DNA of 64,000 nt from Kribbella qitaiheensis (GTDB taxonomy: Bacteria; Actinomycetota; Actinomycetes; Propionibacteriales; Kribbellaceae): the NCBI RefSeq assembly GCF_014217565.1, contig NZ_CP043661.1:62001-126000 (forward strand), given 5' to 3'. How positions within the stretch are numbered: the first letter of the stretch is position 1; every line of letters begins with the position of its first letter. Shown piece after piece: positions 17,258 to 28,918 of the stretch. A program made the position numbers and the translations under genes. The notes under the pieces are model-generated. The model ran no database searches. It was not told the origin of the DNA and saw only the letters and a list, made by a program, of their open reading frames with translations.

Positions 17258-18019
17258 ATGTCAGGCCACTCCAAATGGGCCACCACCAAGCACAAGAAAG
17301 CGGTCATCGACTCGAGGCGCGCCAAGCTCTTCGCGAAGCTGATCAAGAACATCGAGGTGGCCGCCCGCACGGGCGGTGGTGACCTCGCGGGTAACCCGAC
17401 CCTGTACGACGCGGTCCAGAAGGCGAAGAAGTCCTCGGTCCCGAACGACAACATCGACCGCGCGGTCAAGCGCGGCTCCGGTGCCGAGGCCGGTGGCGCG
17501 GACTGGCAGTCGATCACGTACGAGGGCTACGGGCCGAACGGCGTCGCGATGCTGATCGAGTGCCTGACCGACAACCGGAACCGGGCCGCGGCCGACGTAC
17601 GGACCGCGATGACCCGCAACGGCGGCTCGCTCGCCGACCCGAACAGCGTCGCGTACCTGTTCCACCGCAAGGGCGTCATCGTGGTCAACAAGGAGCAGGA
17701 CGGCAAGTCCTACTCCGAGGACGACGTGATGGAGGCCGTCCTCGAGGCCGGCGCCGACGAGGTGAACGACGACGGTGAGTCCTTCGAGGTGATCAGCGAG
17801 GCCAGCGACCTGGTCAAGGTCAGGACCGCGCTGCAGGAGGCCGGGATCGACTACGAGTCGGCCGACGCGTCCTTCGTCCCGTCGATGACGGTCGACCTGG
17901 ACGCCGACGGCGCGGGCAAGATCTTCCGCCTCATCGACGCCCTCGAGGAAAGCGACGACGTCCAGAACGTCTACGCCAACTTCGACGTCTCCGACGAGGT
18001 CATGGAACAGGTCAGCTGA
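17258..18019 (+). CDS. yebC: YebC/PmpR (TACO1) family translation or transcription regulator
   Basis: A 253-residue protein beginning [15 protein letters not shown], the strict family start, so ATG 17258 is chosen over longer in-frame options. It has the three-domain YebC fold, with conserved [24 protein letters not shown], then YEGYGPNG and [14 protein letters not shown]. Family members act as DNA-binding regulators or help ribosomes through difficult stretches such as proline runs; which applies here is not visible. It lies between pdxT and ruvC, where it is usually found in actinobacteria. A hairpin follows the stop. Confidence 0.95.
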   Translation: MSGHSKWATTKHKKAVIDSRRAKLFAKLIKNIEVAARTGGGDLAGNPTLYDAVQKAKKSSVPNDNIDRAVKRGSGAEAGGADWQSITYEGYGPNGVAMLIECLTDNRNRAAADVRTAMTRNGGSLADPNSVAYLFHRKGVIVVNKEQDGKSYSEDDVMEAVLEAGADEVNDDGESFEVISEASDLVKVRTALQEAGIDYESADASFVPSMTVDLDADGAGKIFRLIDALEESDDVQNVYANFDVSDEVMEQVS

Positions 18020-18036
18020 CTTTCCGTCCTTCGCCT

Positions 18037-18063
18037 GCGCCCCGGAAGAGGTTTCTGGGGCGC
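18037..18063. terminator. Hairpin after yebC
   Basis: GCGCCCC at 18037-18043 pairs with GGGGCGC at 18057-18063 across a 13-base loop that can extend the stem. It lies 18 bases after the yebC stop and is a plausible factor-independent terminator for the pdxT-yebC unit. Confidence 0.5.
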
Positions 18064-18114
18064 TGGTCGGTTGTGGGCGGACAACACGCCTTACTCATGG
18101 GTAACATGTCCGTC

Positions 18115-18577
18115 ATGGCGACTCAGGTGTTCGGGATGTGGGAGAAGTTGCGCGGCGTACCGGGTGGGACCCGGGCGTTCTCGCTCGCGTTCACCTGGAA
18201 GGCGCCGTACTTCCGGTCCATCCGGCCGCGATTCGTGCAGGTGAGCCCGAACTACGCGTCGCTCGTACTGCCGAAGCGGCGGGCGGTGCAGAACCACATC
18301 GGCACGGTGCATGCCATTGCCGTGTGCAACGGTCTGGAGGCCGCAATGGGCGCGCTGGCCGAGGCGACCGTGCCCAGCGGAAAGCGGTGGCTGCCCAAGG
18401 GCATGGAGGTCGCTTACCTGGCCAAGTCGACCTCAGACCTCACCTGCTCGGCAGAGACCGACCCGGACGCCTGGAGCGCGGGCCCCCGACGTACCGGTCC
18501 GGGTGAAGGCGGTCCGTTCCGACGGCACGGTCGTGGTCGAAGGCACCATCAACCTGTGGGTCACCGACAAGAAGTAG
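18115..18577 (+). pseudogene. DUF4442 (hotdog-fold thioesterase-like) protein, frameshifted as read
   Basis: Starts at ATG 18115 (MATQVFGMWEKLRGVPGG) and shows family blocks FTWKAPYFRSIRPRF, PKRRAVQNHIGTVHAIAVCNG and LPKGMEVAYLAKS of the DUF4442 hotdog fold, related to acyl-CoA thioesterases. The frame is lost at the GGGCCCCC tract (18480-18487). Removing one C joins SAG to PDVPVRVKAVRSDGTVVVEG and the end LWVTDKK at 18577, giving 153 residues. The substrate is unknown. The extra C fits the recurrent GGCC-associated indels of this window, so the gene is probably intact in the organism. Confidence 0.8.
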
Positions 18578-18621
18578 TAATGCGCTCGCCCGCGTGAACA
18601 AGGGCGTCGTAGGGTCGTCCC

Positions 18622-19788
18622 GTGACTGATGCTGTGCGACTCGTCGACATTGCTGTTGAGCACCTCGACGACGTGATCCGGGTCCGATCCCGGTCGTTCG
18701 GACCGCTGGACGCAGCCAGCCGGGACGACTGGATGAAGGACGCCAAGGAGTTCATCGACGGCGGCCGGTACCTCGGGGTGATGGACGGCGACGAGGTGGT
18801 CGCGGCGGCCCGGTTCTGGGACTTCCAGCAGTGGTGGGGCGGCCGGCGGGTACCGATGGCCGGTATCGCCGGCGTCGTGGTCTCCCCGGAGTACAGGGGG
18901 CGTGGGGTCGGCAGCTTGCTGATGCGCGGCGTACTGCAGCGTGCGGTGGACAAGGGCTTCCCGCTCACCGCGCTCTACCCGGCGACCACCGTGATCTACC
19001 GGCACCTCGGGTACGAGTTCGGTGGTGGCCGGTACCGATTCAGCTTTCCAGCGGTCGGCCTGCGAGCCCTTGGTGGCAAGGAAGTCCCCGTACGCCGGGC
19101 GGGCGCCGACGACGCCGCACGCATCCTCGAGTTGGTCGCGCAGGCGCACACTGCCGGTCGTACCAGCGGTCCGCTCGTCTGGTCCGAGTCGAAGGTGGCC
19201 GACTGGCTCGCTGACGACGACAACTTCGGCTATCTGGCTGAGGACGGTTTCGTCGTCTACAACTGGGAAGGCGGCGACCTGCGGGTCGACGAGATCATCG
19301 CCGGCTCCGAAGCGACCGCACGTGCTTTGTGGGCCACTGTCGGCTCCGGCTCCTCCATTGCGCGCACTGTGAGTGCGTACGTGCCTCCGAGCGATCCGAT
19401 CCATCTCCTGATCGAGCAGGAGGCCGACAAGAACGCCCAGCTCCAGCGGTGGATGCTCCGCCTCCTCGACGCCCCAGCAGCGATCGCCGCACGCGGCTTT
19501 GGGATTGGCGCCTCGCTGGAGGCCGACCTGGAGCTGGAAGACGCTGAGCTGCCCAGTAACACCGGCCGCTGGCATCTGTCGGTCGCGGACGGCTCTGGCT
19601 CACTGACCCCTTCCACAGCGAGCAGTGAAGCCCTCCGCCTCACCGCACGCGGCCTAGCGGGCCTGTACGCCGGTACGCCGCTCGCCACGTTGCGCCGGGC
19701 GGGCCTCGCTCTCGGTGGTTCGCAGGCGGCCGATGCTGTCTTGGACACCGCGTTCACCAGCGCGTCGTACATGCTCGACTACTTCTGA
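18622..19788 (+). CDS. Eis-like GNAT N-acetyltransferase
   Basis: A 388-residue protein with the three-part Eis plan: an N-terminal GNAT domain with the acetyl-CoA loop (VVVSPEYRGRGVGSLLM, residues 90-106), a second GNAT-like domain, and a C-terminal sterol-carrier-like domain. The conserved Tyr that acts as general acid in Eis fits the segment ALYPATTVIYRHLGYEF. The protein ends in MLDYF with Phe as last residue, matching the Eis family's use of the C-terminal carboxylate as base. Family members acetylate amines, including aminoglycosides and peptides; the substrate here is unknown. GTG 18622 follows TAGGGT by six bases, suggesting a leaderless transcript. Confidence 0.85.
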   Translation: MTDAVRLVDIAVEHLDDVIRVRSRSFGPLDAASRDDWMKDAKEFIDGGRYLGVMDGDEVVAAARFWDFQQWWGGRRVPMAGIAGVVVSPEYRGRGVGSLLMRGVLQRAVDKGFPLTALYPATTVIYRHLGYEFGGGRYRFSFPAVGLRALGGKEVPVRRAGADDAARILELVAQAHTAGRTSGPLVWSESKVADWLADDDNFGYLAEDGFVVYNWEGGDLRVDEIIAGSEATARALWATVGSGSSIARTVSAYVPPSDPIHLLIEQEADKNAQLQRWMLRLLDAPAAIAARGFGIGASLEADLELEDAELPSNTGRWHLSVADGSGSLTPSTASSEALRLTARGLAGLYAGTPLATLRRAGLALGGSQAADAVLDTAFTSASYMLDYF

Positions 19789-19839
19789 AAAGTTCGGGCG
19801 CGTCGATTTCTTGGCGACCGGGCCGGGCTACTAGGGTTG

Positions 19840-19855
19840 TCGAACAAACGTTCGG
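19840..19855 (+). promoter_or_regulatory. LexA (SOS) box upstream of ruvC
   Basis: TCGAACAAACGTTCGG matches the actinobacterial SOS box TCGAAC-N4-GTTCGA except for the last base. It lies just before the ruvC ATG (19865) and overlaps the GGAGG ribosome site, so bound LexA would block ruvCAB expression until DNA damage. Confidence 0.85.
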
Positions 19856-19864
19856 AGGTAGTCC

Positions 19865-20461
19865 ATGCGCGTACTCGGTGTCGACCCTGGCCTGACCAGG
19901 TGCGGCCTCGGCGTCGTCGAGGGCTCACCCGGACGGCCGCCGGCGCTCGTCGCGGTCGGCGTGATCCGGACTCCGGCCGACCTGGACGTGGCCAAGCGCC
20001 TGGTCCGGATCGAGGCCGGGATCGAGGAGTGGATCGCCGAGCACAAGCCGGACGCGGTCGCGGTCGAGCGCGTGTTCGCTCAGCACAACGTCCGGACTGT
20101 GATGGGGACGGCGCAGGCTTCCGGGGTCGCGATGGTGGTCGCGGCCCGGCACGGACTGCCAGTGGCGCTGCACACGCCTAGTGAGGTCAAGGCCGCTGTC
20201 ACCGGGTCGGGGCGCGCTGGCAAGGAGCAGGTGACGGCGATGGTCACCCGGATCCTCAAGCTGGCCGAGCGCCCGACTCCGGCCGATGCCGCGGACGCGC
20301 TGGCGCTGGCGATCTGCCACGTCTGGCGGGGCGGGGCGACGAGCCGGCTGCAGGAGGCCGCTGGGAGCCGGGCTGAGCTGGAGGCGAAGGCGCAGGCCCA
20401 GTCCCGGTTGCAGGTCGCGAGGTTGAAGGCAGCGGTGGCGGCGCAGGGTGGGCAACGATGA
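19865..20461 (+). CDS. ruvC: Holliday junction endonuclease RuvC
   Basis: A 198-residue RNase H-fold nuclease that cuts Holliday junctions in concert with RuvAB. Metal-binding acids are visible: Asp7 in [13 protein letters not shown], Glu68 in AVAVERVF, and Asp141 and Asp144 in [15 protein letters not shown]. The C-terminal 25 residues are a basic, Ala- and Gln-rich extension. ATG 19865 follows a GGAGG site. It is first in a ruvC-ruvA-ruvB order under an SOS box, the usual actinobacterial operon. Confidence 0.97.
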   Translation: MRVLGVDPGLTRCGLGVVEGSPGRPPALVAVGVIRTPADLDVAKRLVRIEAGIEEWIAEHKPDAVAVERVFAQHNVRTVMGTAQASGVAMVVAARHGLPVALHTPSEVKAAVTGSGRAGKEQVTAMVTRILKLAERPTPADAADALALAICHVWRGGATSRLQEAAGSRAELEAKAQAQSRLQVARLKAAVAAQGGQR

Positions 20462-20504
20462 CGACGACGGCGCGCGGCTGCGTCGTAGTACGGGGAGGTA
20501 GTCG

Positions 20505-21107
20505 ATGATCGCGTTCGTGCGTGGCCCGGTGGCCGCGATCGGGCTGGACAGTTGCGTGATCGAGGTCGGGGGAGTGGGCCTGCAGGTCTACTGCCACCCC
20601 GGGACGCTGGCGACGCTCCGGCCGGGTCAGGAGTTCAAGCTGGCCACCTCGATGGTGGTGCGGGAGGACTCGCTGACTCTGTACGGGTTCTCGGACGCCG
20701 ACGAGAAGGAGCTGTTCGAGCTGCTCCAGACCGCGTCGGGCGTCGGCCCGAAGCTGGCTCAGGCGGCGCTCGCGGTACTGAGCCCGGATCAGCTGCGGCA
20801 GGCTGTCGCAGCCGAGGACCTGGCCATGCTGGTGAAGATCCCCGGCGTGGGCAAGAAGGTCGCGCAACGACTCGTGCTCGAACTGAAGGACAAGATCGGT
20901 GCACCGTCGCGAACGGTTTCCGGACGCCCGCTGCAGCCGGCCGAGGCCTGGCGCCAGCAGGTGCATGCCGGTCTGGTCGGGCTCGGCTGGTCCGCGCGCG
21001 ACGCCGAAGACGCCGTGATCGCCGTGTCCCCCTTGGCTGCGGGCACCAGCGAGCCGTCGGTGCCTGACCTGCTCAGGGCCGCCCTCCGCGCGCTGTCGAA
21101 GGCATAG
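20505..21107 (+). CDS. ruvA: Holliday junction DNA helicase subunit RuvA
   Basis: A 200-residue protein of normal length that forms the tetramer holding the junction open. It shows the N-terminal OB fold ([23 protein letters not shown]), two helix-hairpin-helix motifs ([16 protein letters not shown] and [20 protein letters not shown]) and the C-terminal RuvB-binding helical domain ([17 protein letters not shown]). It follows ruvC by 43 bases with GGGGAGGTAG as ribosome site, and ends two bases before ruvB. Confidence 0.97.
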   Translation: MIAFVRGPVAAIGLDSCVIEVGGVGLQVYCHPGTLATLRPGQEFKLATSMVVREDSLTLYGFSDADEKELFELLQTASGVGPKLAQAALAVLSPDQLRQAVAAEDLAMLVKIPGVGKKVAQRLVLELKDKIGAPSRTVSGRPLQPAEAWRQQVHAGLVGLGWSARDAEDAVIAVSPLAAGTSEPSVPDLLRAALRALSKA

Positions 21108-21109
21108 CG

Positions 21110-22163
21110 ATGGAAGACAACGTCCGGCCGCTGGTTTCGGCGGACCTCGCGGATCTCGAGGAACGCAAGATCGAGTCCGCGCTCCGGCCGCGCACCCTCG
21201 CGGAGTTCGGCGGCCAGCGCCGGGTCAGTGAGCAGCTGGAGCTGGTCCTGCATGCCGCCCGTGGTCGCAACCGCGCTCCCGACCACGTGCTGCTGTCGGG
21301 TCCGCCCGGGCTCGGCAAGACCACGCTGGCGATGATCATCGCCAGCGAGTTGTCGGCGCCACTGCGGATCACCAGCGGTCCGGCGATCCAGCACGCCGGC
21401 GACCTGGCCGCGATCCTGTCCGGGCTGAACGAGGGCGAAGTGCTCTTCCTGGACGAGATCCACCGGATGTCGCGTCCCGCCGAGGAACTGCTCTACATGG
21501 CGATGGAGGACTTCCGGGTCGACGTGATCGTCGGCAAGGGGCCGGGCGCGACCGCGATCCCGCTGGAGATCCCACCGTTCACGCTGGTCGGCGCGACGAC
21601 CCGGGCGGGCTTGCTGCCGGGGCCGCTGCGGGACCGGTTCGGGTTCACCGGGCATCTGGAGTTCTACGAGGCGGCCGAGCTGGAGAAGATCGTCAACCGG
21701 TCCGCCGCCCTGCTCGAGGTCGACATCACCGCCCAGGCCCGCGGCGGAGATCGCGTCCCGGTCCCGCGGCACACCCCGGATCGCGAACCGGCTGCTGCGC
21801 CGGGTCCGCGACTTCGCCGAGGTCCGCGCCGACGGCATCGTCACATTGGCGCTGTCGAAGTCCGCCCTGGAGCTCTACGAGGTGGACAAGATGGGTCTGG
21901 ACCGGCTCGACCGCTCCGTCCTGGAGGCCCTCTGCCGTCGCTTCGGCGGCGGCCCGGTCGGCCTGTCCACGCTCGCTGTAGCCGTCGGCGAGGAACGCGA
22001 GACGGTAGAAGAGGTAGCCGAGCCGTTCCTGGTCCGCTCCGGCTACCTCGCCCGCACCCCACGCGGCCGCGTAGCCACTCCCGCAGCCTGGCGCCACCTC
22101 GGCCTGGCGGTGCCGAAGGGCGCCACTTTCGCCGACACCCTCTTCGACACCGAGGACGAATAG
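21110..22163 (+). pseudogene. ruvB: Holliday junction branch migration ATPase RuvB, frameshifted as read
   Basis: A AAA+ motor with Walker [10 protein letters not shown] (residues 64-72) and Walker [10 protein letters not shown] (around 113-120). The arginine-finger region [15 protein letters not shown] is present. The frame is lost after about codon 209 at GGCCCGCGGCGG (21736-21747). Deleting one C restores [20 protein letters not shown], then [15 protein letters not shown] and the winged-helix C-terminus to [15 protein letters not shown] at 22163. The restored length is 350 residues, normal. The extra base sits in a GGCC tract like seven others in the window, so a sequencing error is more likely than loss of ruvB. 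Confidence 0.93.
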
Positions 22164-22297
22164 CCGGGCACGATCTGGCTGGTGAGGGCGTTGGAAGGGG
22201 TAACGAGTAACGCAAACGTGACCCGGTGTTATGAGGTACTGAACGCCGCTCGGGGTTAGACTCCCCGGTGGCCTGACCTCGGGCCATCCCGCCGTAC

Positions 22298-22324
22298 CCT
22301 GCGCGCCTGAGCAGAGCGCGCAGG
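22298..22324 (+). terminator. Hairpin between ruvB and yajC
   Basis: CCTGCGCGC at 22298-22306 pairs perfectly with GCGCGCAGG at 22316-22324 across a 9-base loop. It is followed by ACCCCCGTTTT with a short T-run. It would end the ruvCAB transcript 135 bases after ruvB, so the yajC-secDF genes probably have their own promoter or readthrough. Confidence 0.6.
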
Positions 22325-22359
22325 ACCCCCGTTTTCTCTACGAAGGATTCTGAGCCCCG

Positions 22360-22794
22360 ATGCAACTGATCGCCGTACCGATGGCCTCCTCCGGCGGAGG
22401 GGGCATCACGCTCCTGCTCCCGCTGATCCTGATCGTCGGGATGATCTGGTTCATGAGCCGGACGCAGCGCAAGCAGCGCCAGAAGCAGGCCGACACGGTC
22501 GCCCAGCTGGTGCCGGGCACCAAGGTGGTCACCACCAGCGGTGTGGTCGGCATCGTCGAGGAGGTCGACGACGAGTACGTCACGCTCGAGATCTCCGAGG
22601 GCGTCCTGGTCCAGTTCGTGAAGGGCGCGGTCGGCCGGGTCATCCTGGACGAGATCGAGGAGCCGGCAGATGAGGCTGCCGACGCCGACGACGAGGAGCC
22701 GGCCGAAGAGGTCCGGGACACGGTGGACGTGCCCGAGACCGGTGAAAAGGTGCAGGACAAGGCGAAGCTGCCGCCTACGCACACCGAGAACTGA
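22360..22794 (+). CDS. yajC: Preprotein translocase subunit YajC
   Basis: A 144-residue small membrane protein that joins SecD-SecF at the SecYEG translocon. One N-terminal transmembrane segment (ITLLLPLILIVGMIWFM, about residues 12-29) is followed by a basic stretch (SRTQRKQRQKQADTVAQ) and the conserved LVPGTKVVTTSGVVGIV domain. The tail from residue 105 is a long acidic extension (DEAADADDEEPAEE), longer than in model proteins. It comes before secD with 81 bases between. Confidence 0.95.
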   Translation: MQLIAVPMASSGGGGITLLLPLILIVGMIWFMSRTQRKQRQKQADTVAQLVPGTKVVTTSGVVGIVEEVDDEYVTLEISEGVLVQFVKGAVGRVILDEIEEPADEAADADDEEPAEEVRDTVDVPETGEKVQDKAKLPPTHTEN

Positions 22795-22875
22795 TTTTCC
22801 GTCCTATCGGCGTGCGGCGCGCGGGGGTCATGGTGACCCCGCGGCGCGCCCAGTAACGCAAAGGTTGAATCTGAC

Positions 22876-24648
22876 GTGGCAACGACGACGACATCCCGCC
22901 CGGGACGGCTCCTGATCGTCCTGGCGGTCATCCTGGTCATCTTGTTCGGGGTGATGGGGCTCACCAAGTCCTGGCAGCCCAAGCTCGGCCTGGATCTGCG
23001 CGGTGGCACCACCATCACGCTGACCGCCAAGTCGCTGGCCGGCGGTGGCCAGGTGACCGCTGAACAACTCTCCGAGGCGAAGAACATCATCTCCGACCGG
23101 GTGAACGGCGCCGGTGTCGGTGAGTCCGACATCACCACGTCAGGCCGCGACCACATCAACGTCGCCGTGCCGGGCTCGAACCGGGACGACCTGGTCAAGC
23201 AGGTCGGCCAGACCGCGTTGCTGTACTTCCGGATCGTCTACGACGCGCAGGCCGGCGCCCCGTTGCCGCCGACGCCGAGCACCACGCCGACAGGCAAGCC
23301 GTCGACGAGTGCCACGCCGAAGCCGAGCTCGACCATCAAGCCCCCGTCGACCCCGGCCACCACTCCGAAGGGCCGGGCCTGGAGCAGCGTGCTGTCGGGT
23401 GCCACGCCGACACCGACGCCGACCCCCAAGCCCAGTACGACGCCGACGCCCACGCCCAGTACGCCGGCCACACCCGGCGCCCAGTTGCCGAAGGCGACCG
23501 GTGACCCGCTGAAGTGGACCCCGGACGCGACCACCCAGGCCGCCTTTGCGGCGGCCGAGTGCGCGACGATCAAGAAGGACGCCGATCCGAACCGCGACCA
23601 GCCGGACAAGCCGCTGATCTCCTGCGACCAGCAGGGCCAGTACAAGTACCTGCTCGGCCCCGCGATCCTCAAGGGCACGGAGCTTTCCGACGCCAGTGCG
23701 GGGATCCCGCAAGGTGGGTTCCAATGGCAGGTCAACCTGAAGTTCACCGGTGAGGGCGGCAAGAAGTTCCTCGACGCCACCACGAACATCTCTCAGCGCG
23801 GGCAGGGCCAGAACCTGTTCGCGATCGTCCTGGACGGCGTCGCCATCTCCACCCCGAGCGTGACGAACCCGATCCCGGGTGGCCAGGCGCAGATCACCGG
23901 CTCGTTCTCCGAGCCCGAGGCCCGCCAGTTGGCGAACGTCCTGAAGTACGGCGCGCTGCCGGTCTCGTTCGAGACCTCCACGGTCGAGACGGTCTCGCCC
24001 CAGCTCGGTGGCGACCAGCTGTCGGCCGGGATCGTGGCCGGCCTGGTCGGCCTGGGCCTGGTGATCATCTTCTCGTTCCTGTACTACCGCGGGCTCGGCC
24101 TGGTCGTGGTGTTGTCGCTGGCCGCGGCCGCGGCGCTCACCTACGCGTCGGTCGTACTGCTCGGCAAGTCGATCGGGTTCACCCTGACGCTGGCGGGTAT
24201 CGCCGGTCTGATCGTCGCGATCGGTATCACCGCGGACTCGTTCGTCATCTACTTCGAACGGCTGCGGGACGAGGTCCGCGAGGGCCGCAGCCTGCGCTCG
24301 TCGGTGGAGACCGGCTGGACGCGGGCGAAGCACACCATCATTGCGGCCGACTCGATCTCGCTACTGGCCGCGGTGGTCCTCTACATGCTGGCGGTCGGCG
24401 GGGTGAAGGGCTTCGCGTTCACGCTCGGCCTGACCACCCTGATCGACCTGCTGGTCGTGTTCATCTTCACCAAGCCGATCGTGACGCTGCTGGCCCGGAC
24501 CGACTTCTTCGGCCACGGTCACAAGCTGTCCGGCCTCGACCCCGAACACCTCGGTGTCGAGCGGTTGCCAGGCCAGATGAAACCGACAGGCCGTCCGGCG
24601 TCCAAGTCTTCCCGGCCGACGCGCAAGCCCGTGGGAGGCGAGCTCTGA
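22876..24648 (+). CDS. secD: Protein translocase subunit SecD
   Basis: A 590-residue RND-family membrane protein that uses the proton gradient to pull proteins through SecYEG. TM1 is at about residues 12-34, then the family motif QPKLGLDLRGGTTI. The large periplasmic P1 domain is interrupted at about residues 127-206 by a low-complexity Pro-Thr-Ser insertion built of TPTPTP- and KPSTTP-like repeats. TM2-TM6 occupy about residues 375-545 (GIVAGLVGLGLVIIFS onward), with the IGITADSFVIYFERLRDE motif. GTG start. The stop overlaps the secF ATG, so the two are coupled. Confidence 0.95.
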   Translation: MATTTTSRPGRLLIVLAVILVILFGVMGLTKSWQPKLGLDLRGGTTITLTAKSLAGGGQVTAEQLSEAKNIISDRVNGAGVGESDITTSGRDHINVAVPGSNRDDLVKQVGQTALLYFRIVYDAQAGAPLPPTPSTTPTGKPSTSATPKPSSTIKPPSTPATTPKGRAWSSVLSGATPTPTPTPKPSTTPTPTPSTPATPGAQLPKATGDPLKWTPDATTQAAFAAAECATIKKDADPNRDQPDKPLISCDQQGQYKYLLGPAILKGTELSDASAGIPQGGFQWQVNLKFTGEGGKKFLDATTNISQRGQGQNLFAIVLDGVAISTPSVTNPIPGGQAQITGSFSEPEARQLANVLKYGALPVSFETSTVETVSPQLGGDQLSAGIVAGLVGLGLVIIFSFLYYRGLGLVVVLSLAAAAALTYASVVLLGKSIGFTLTLAGIAGLIVAIGITADSFVIYFERLRDEVREGRSLRSSVETGWTRAKHTIIAADSISLLAAVVLYMLAVGGVKGFAFTLGLTTLIDLLVVFIFTKPIVTLLARTDFFGHGHKLSGLDPEHLGVERLPGQMKPTGRPASKSSRPTRKPVGGEL

Positions 24649-25826
24649 TGTCGAAACTCGGAAACATCGGTGCCAAGTTGCACCGCGGTGAGGTCTCCTA
24701 CGACTTCATCGGCAAGCGCAAGCTGTGGTTCTCGATCTCGATCGCGCTGATCGTCATCTCGCTCGGTGGCCTGTTCGCCAGACACCTTGCCCTCGGCATC
24801 GAGTTCCGGGGTGGCGTCGAGTACCAGACCGACGTGAAGGTCACCAGCAGTACCGTCGGGGACTTCACCAGTGCGGTGAAGGCGACGAACGCAAAGGACC
24901 TGGGCGACCCGGTCGTCACCACGGTCAACGACAACAAGGTGCGGGTGCAGACCCGGCCGCTGAGCCAGGACGACATCGCCAAGGTCCGGTCGGCGATCGC
25001 CACAGAGGCGGCCGTGCCCGTCGACAAGGTGAGTACCTCGCAGATCGGCGCCTCGTGGGGTTCTCAGATCGCGAACAAGGCGATCTGGGCCCTGATCGTG
25101 TTCCTGGTCCTGGTCTTCGGGGTGATCTGGGCCTACTTCCGGGAACCGAAGGCCTCGATGGCCGCGATCCTCGCGCTGATCCACGACGTCACCATCACGG
25201 TCGGCGTCTACGCGCTGATCGGCTTCGACGTCACACCGTCGACGGTGATCGGCGTCCTGACAATCCTCGGCTACTCGCTGTACGACACGGTCGTGGTCTT
25301 CGACAAGGTTCGCGAGAACACCCGTGGCATCACCGGGTCGAACCGTTTCACCTACAGCGATGCGACCAACCTGGCCGTGAACCAGACCGTCGTACGGTCG
25401 ATCAACACCACGTTGATCGCGCTGATGCCGGTCGGGTCGATCCTCGTGGTCGGCACCGTGGTGCTCGGCACCGGGCCACTGAAGGACCTGTCCCTGGCGC
25501 TTTTCGTCGGTATCGCCGTCGGCGCGTACTCCTCGATCTTCATCGCTCCGGCGCTGCTGGCCACCTTCAAGGAGCGCGAGCCGGGCATGCAGGCGCTGCG
25601 CCGCCGGGTGCTCGCCAAGCGCGGTGCCACTGCCACCACGGCCTCCGGTACGCCGGTGCCGGTGGCGGCCGGGGCTGCTGCCACGATCGTGAACGAGCCG
25701 AGCGCGCGCAAGCAGGACCGCCCGAAGGCCGGCACGCCGGTCACCTCGAGCCGGCCGGTGAAGTCGTCGACCTCGGCAGGACGCCCGCAGCCGACGCGCA
25801 AGCCGCGTTCCAAGCGCGGTAAGTGA
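24648..25826 (+). CDS. secF: Protein translocase subunit SecF
   Basis: A 392-residue partner of SecD. TM1 is at residues 25-45, the SecF motif GIEFRGGVEYQT is near 52-63, and five more membrane segments run through residues 145-310 with the family pattern GYSLYDTVVVFDKVREN and the NQTVVRSINTTL loop. The last 80 residues form a basic, Pro-Ser-rich cytoplasmic tail ending TRKPRSKRGK, an actinobacterial feature. ATG overlaps the secD stop; the stop abuts the apt start. Confidence 0.95.
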   Translation: MSKLGNIGAKLHRGEVSYDFIGKRKLWFSISIALIVISLGGLFARHLALGIEFRGGVEYQTDVKVTSSTVGDFTSAVKATNAKDLGDPVVTTVNDNKVRVQTRPLSQDDIAKVRSAIATEAAVPVDKVSTSQIGASWGSQIANKAIWALIVFLVLVFGVIWAYFREPKASMAAILALIHDVTITVGVYALIGFDVTPSTVIGVLTILGYSLYDTVVVFDKVRENTRGITGSNRFTYSDATNLAVNQTVVRSINTTLIALMPVGSILVVGTVVLGTGPLKDLSLALFVGIAVGAYSSIFIAPALLATFKEREPGMQALRRRVLAKRGATATTASGTPVPVAAGAAATIVNEPSARKQDRPKAGTPVTSSRPVKSSTSAGRPQPTRKPRSKRGK

Positions 25827-26365
25827 TGCGGTCGCTGGAGCAGGTCCTCAAGGAGGGCATCCGCGACATCCCGGACTATCCGCAGGCGGGAGTGATGTTC
25901 AAGGACATCACCCCGCTGCTGGCGGACCACGAGGGCTTCAGCATCGTGGTCCAGGCGCTGGCTGCCGCGGGCCGGGACGCCGATGGCAAGGTCGTCGTCG
26001 ACAAGGTGGTCGGGATCGAAGCCCGTGGCTTCATCCTGGCCGCTCCGGTCGCGCTCGCTCTCGGAGCCGGGTTCGTCCCGGTCCGGAAGAAGGGCAAGCT
26101 GCCGGCCGCGACGTACGAGGAGTCGTATGCGCTGGAGTACGGCGAGGCGACCATCGAGGTCCACCAGGACGCCTTCGAGCCGGGGGACCGGGTGCTGGTG
26201 ATCGACGACGTGCTCGCCACCGGCGGCACGGTCGAGGCCTGCCTGCGGCTGGTACGGCGCTGTGGGGCCGAAGTGGCCGGTACGACGGTATTGCTGGAAC
26301 TGTCCTTCCTGCCGGGCCGCAAGCGACTCGAAGGGGAGCAGCTCAGCGCTCTCGTCACTGTCTGA
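25826..26365 (+). CDS. apt: Adenine phosphoribosyltransferase
   Basis: A 179-residue type I phosphoribosyltransferase that makes AMP from adenine and PRPP for purine salvage. The PRPP loop VLVIDDVLATGGT (about residues 124-136), the IRDIPDYPQAGVMFKDITPLL start and the adenine-site GIEARGFI are all family-typical. The ATG overlaps the secF stop codon region (TGATG), so it is translationally coupled to secDF. The apt-rel pairing downstream links purine salvage to (p)ppGpp control, a standard actinobacterial order. Confidence 0.95.
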   Translation: MRSLEQVLKEGIRDIPDYPQAGVMFKDITPLLADHEGFSIVVQALAAAGRDADGKVVVDKVVGIEARGFILAAPVALALGAGFVPVRKKGKLPAATYEESYALEYGEATIEVHQDAFEPGDRVLVIDDVLATGGTVEACLRLVRRCGAEVAGTTVLLELSFLPGRKRLEGEQLSALVTV

Positions 26366-26465
26366 AGTCGTCGGTCACGTCAATTTGGCGTGTTGTCCAC
26401 AGCCCGTGTCCGCCTCGCTGGTCCGTGCCCCCTAGACTGGTGCTCTGTCGGCGGAGGGATACGAA

Positions 26466-28871
<2,406 letters not shown>

Positions 28872-28873
28872 CC

Positions 28874-28918
28874 AGTGCTCAGCAGGCCGCAGCTCACAAG
28901 ACGCGGCCTGCTGACACT
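28874..28918 (+). terminator. Hairpin after rel, overlapping a lipoprotein-like leader remnant
   Basis: AGTG-C-TCAGCAGGCCGC (28874-28890) pairs with GCGGCCTGCTGA-CACT (28903-28918) across a 12-base loop, immediately after the rel stop. The rest of the 368-base gap to 29240 has no convincing gene. The first 35 codons from GTG 28875 read like a Tat or lipoprotein leader (RPQLTRRGLLTLSAAALA, then SACAGGPELP), but the continuation is arginine- and proline-rich shadow sequence. This may be the start of a decayed lipoprotein gene. Confidence 0.6.

Noticed and set aside
23250-23495. Repetitive stretch in secD as a CRISPR or tandem DNA repeat
   Set aside because: It codes in frame for Pro-Thr-Ser repeats within SecD and lacks spacers.
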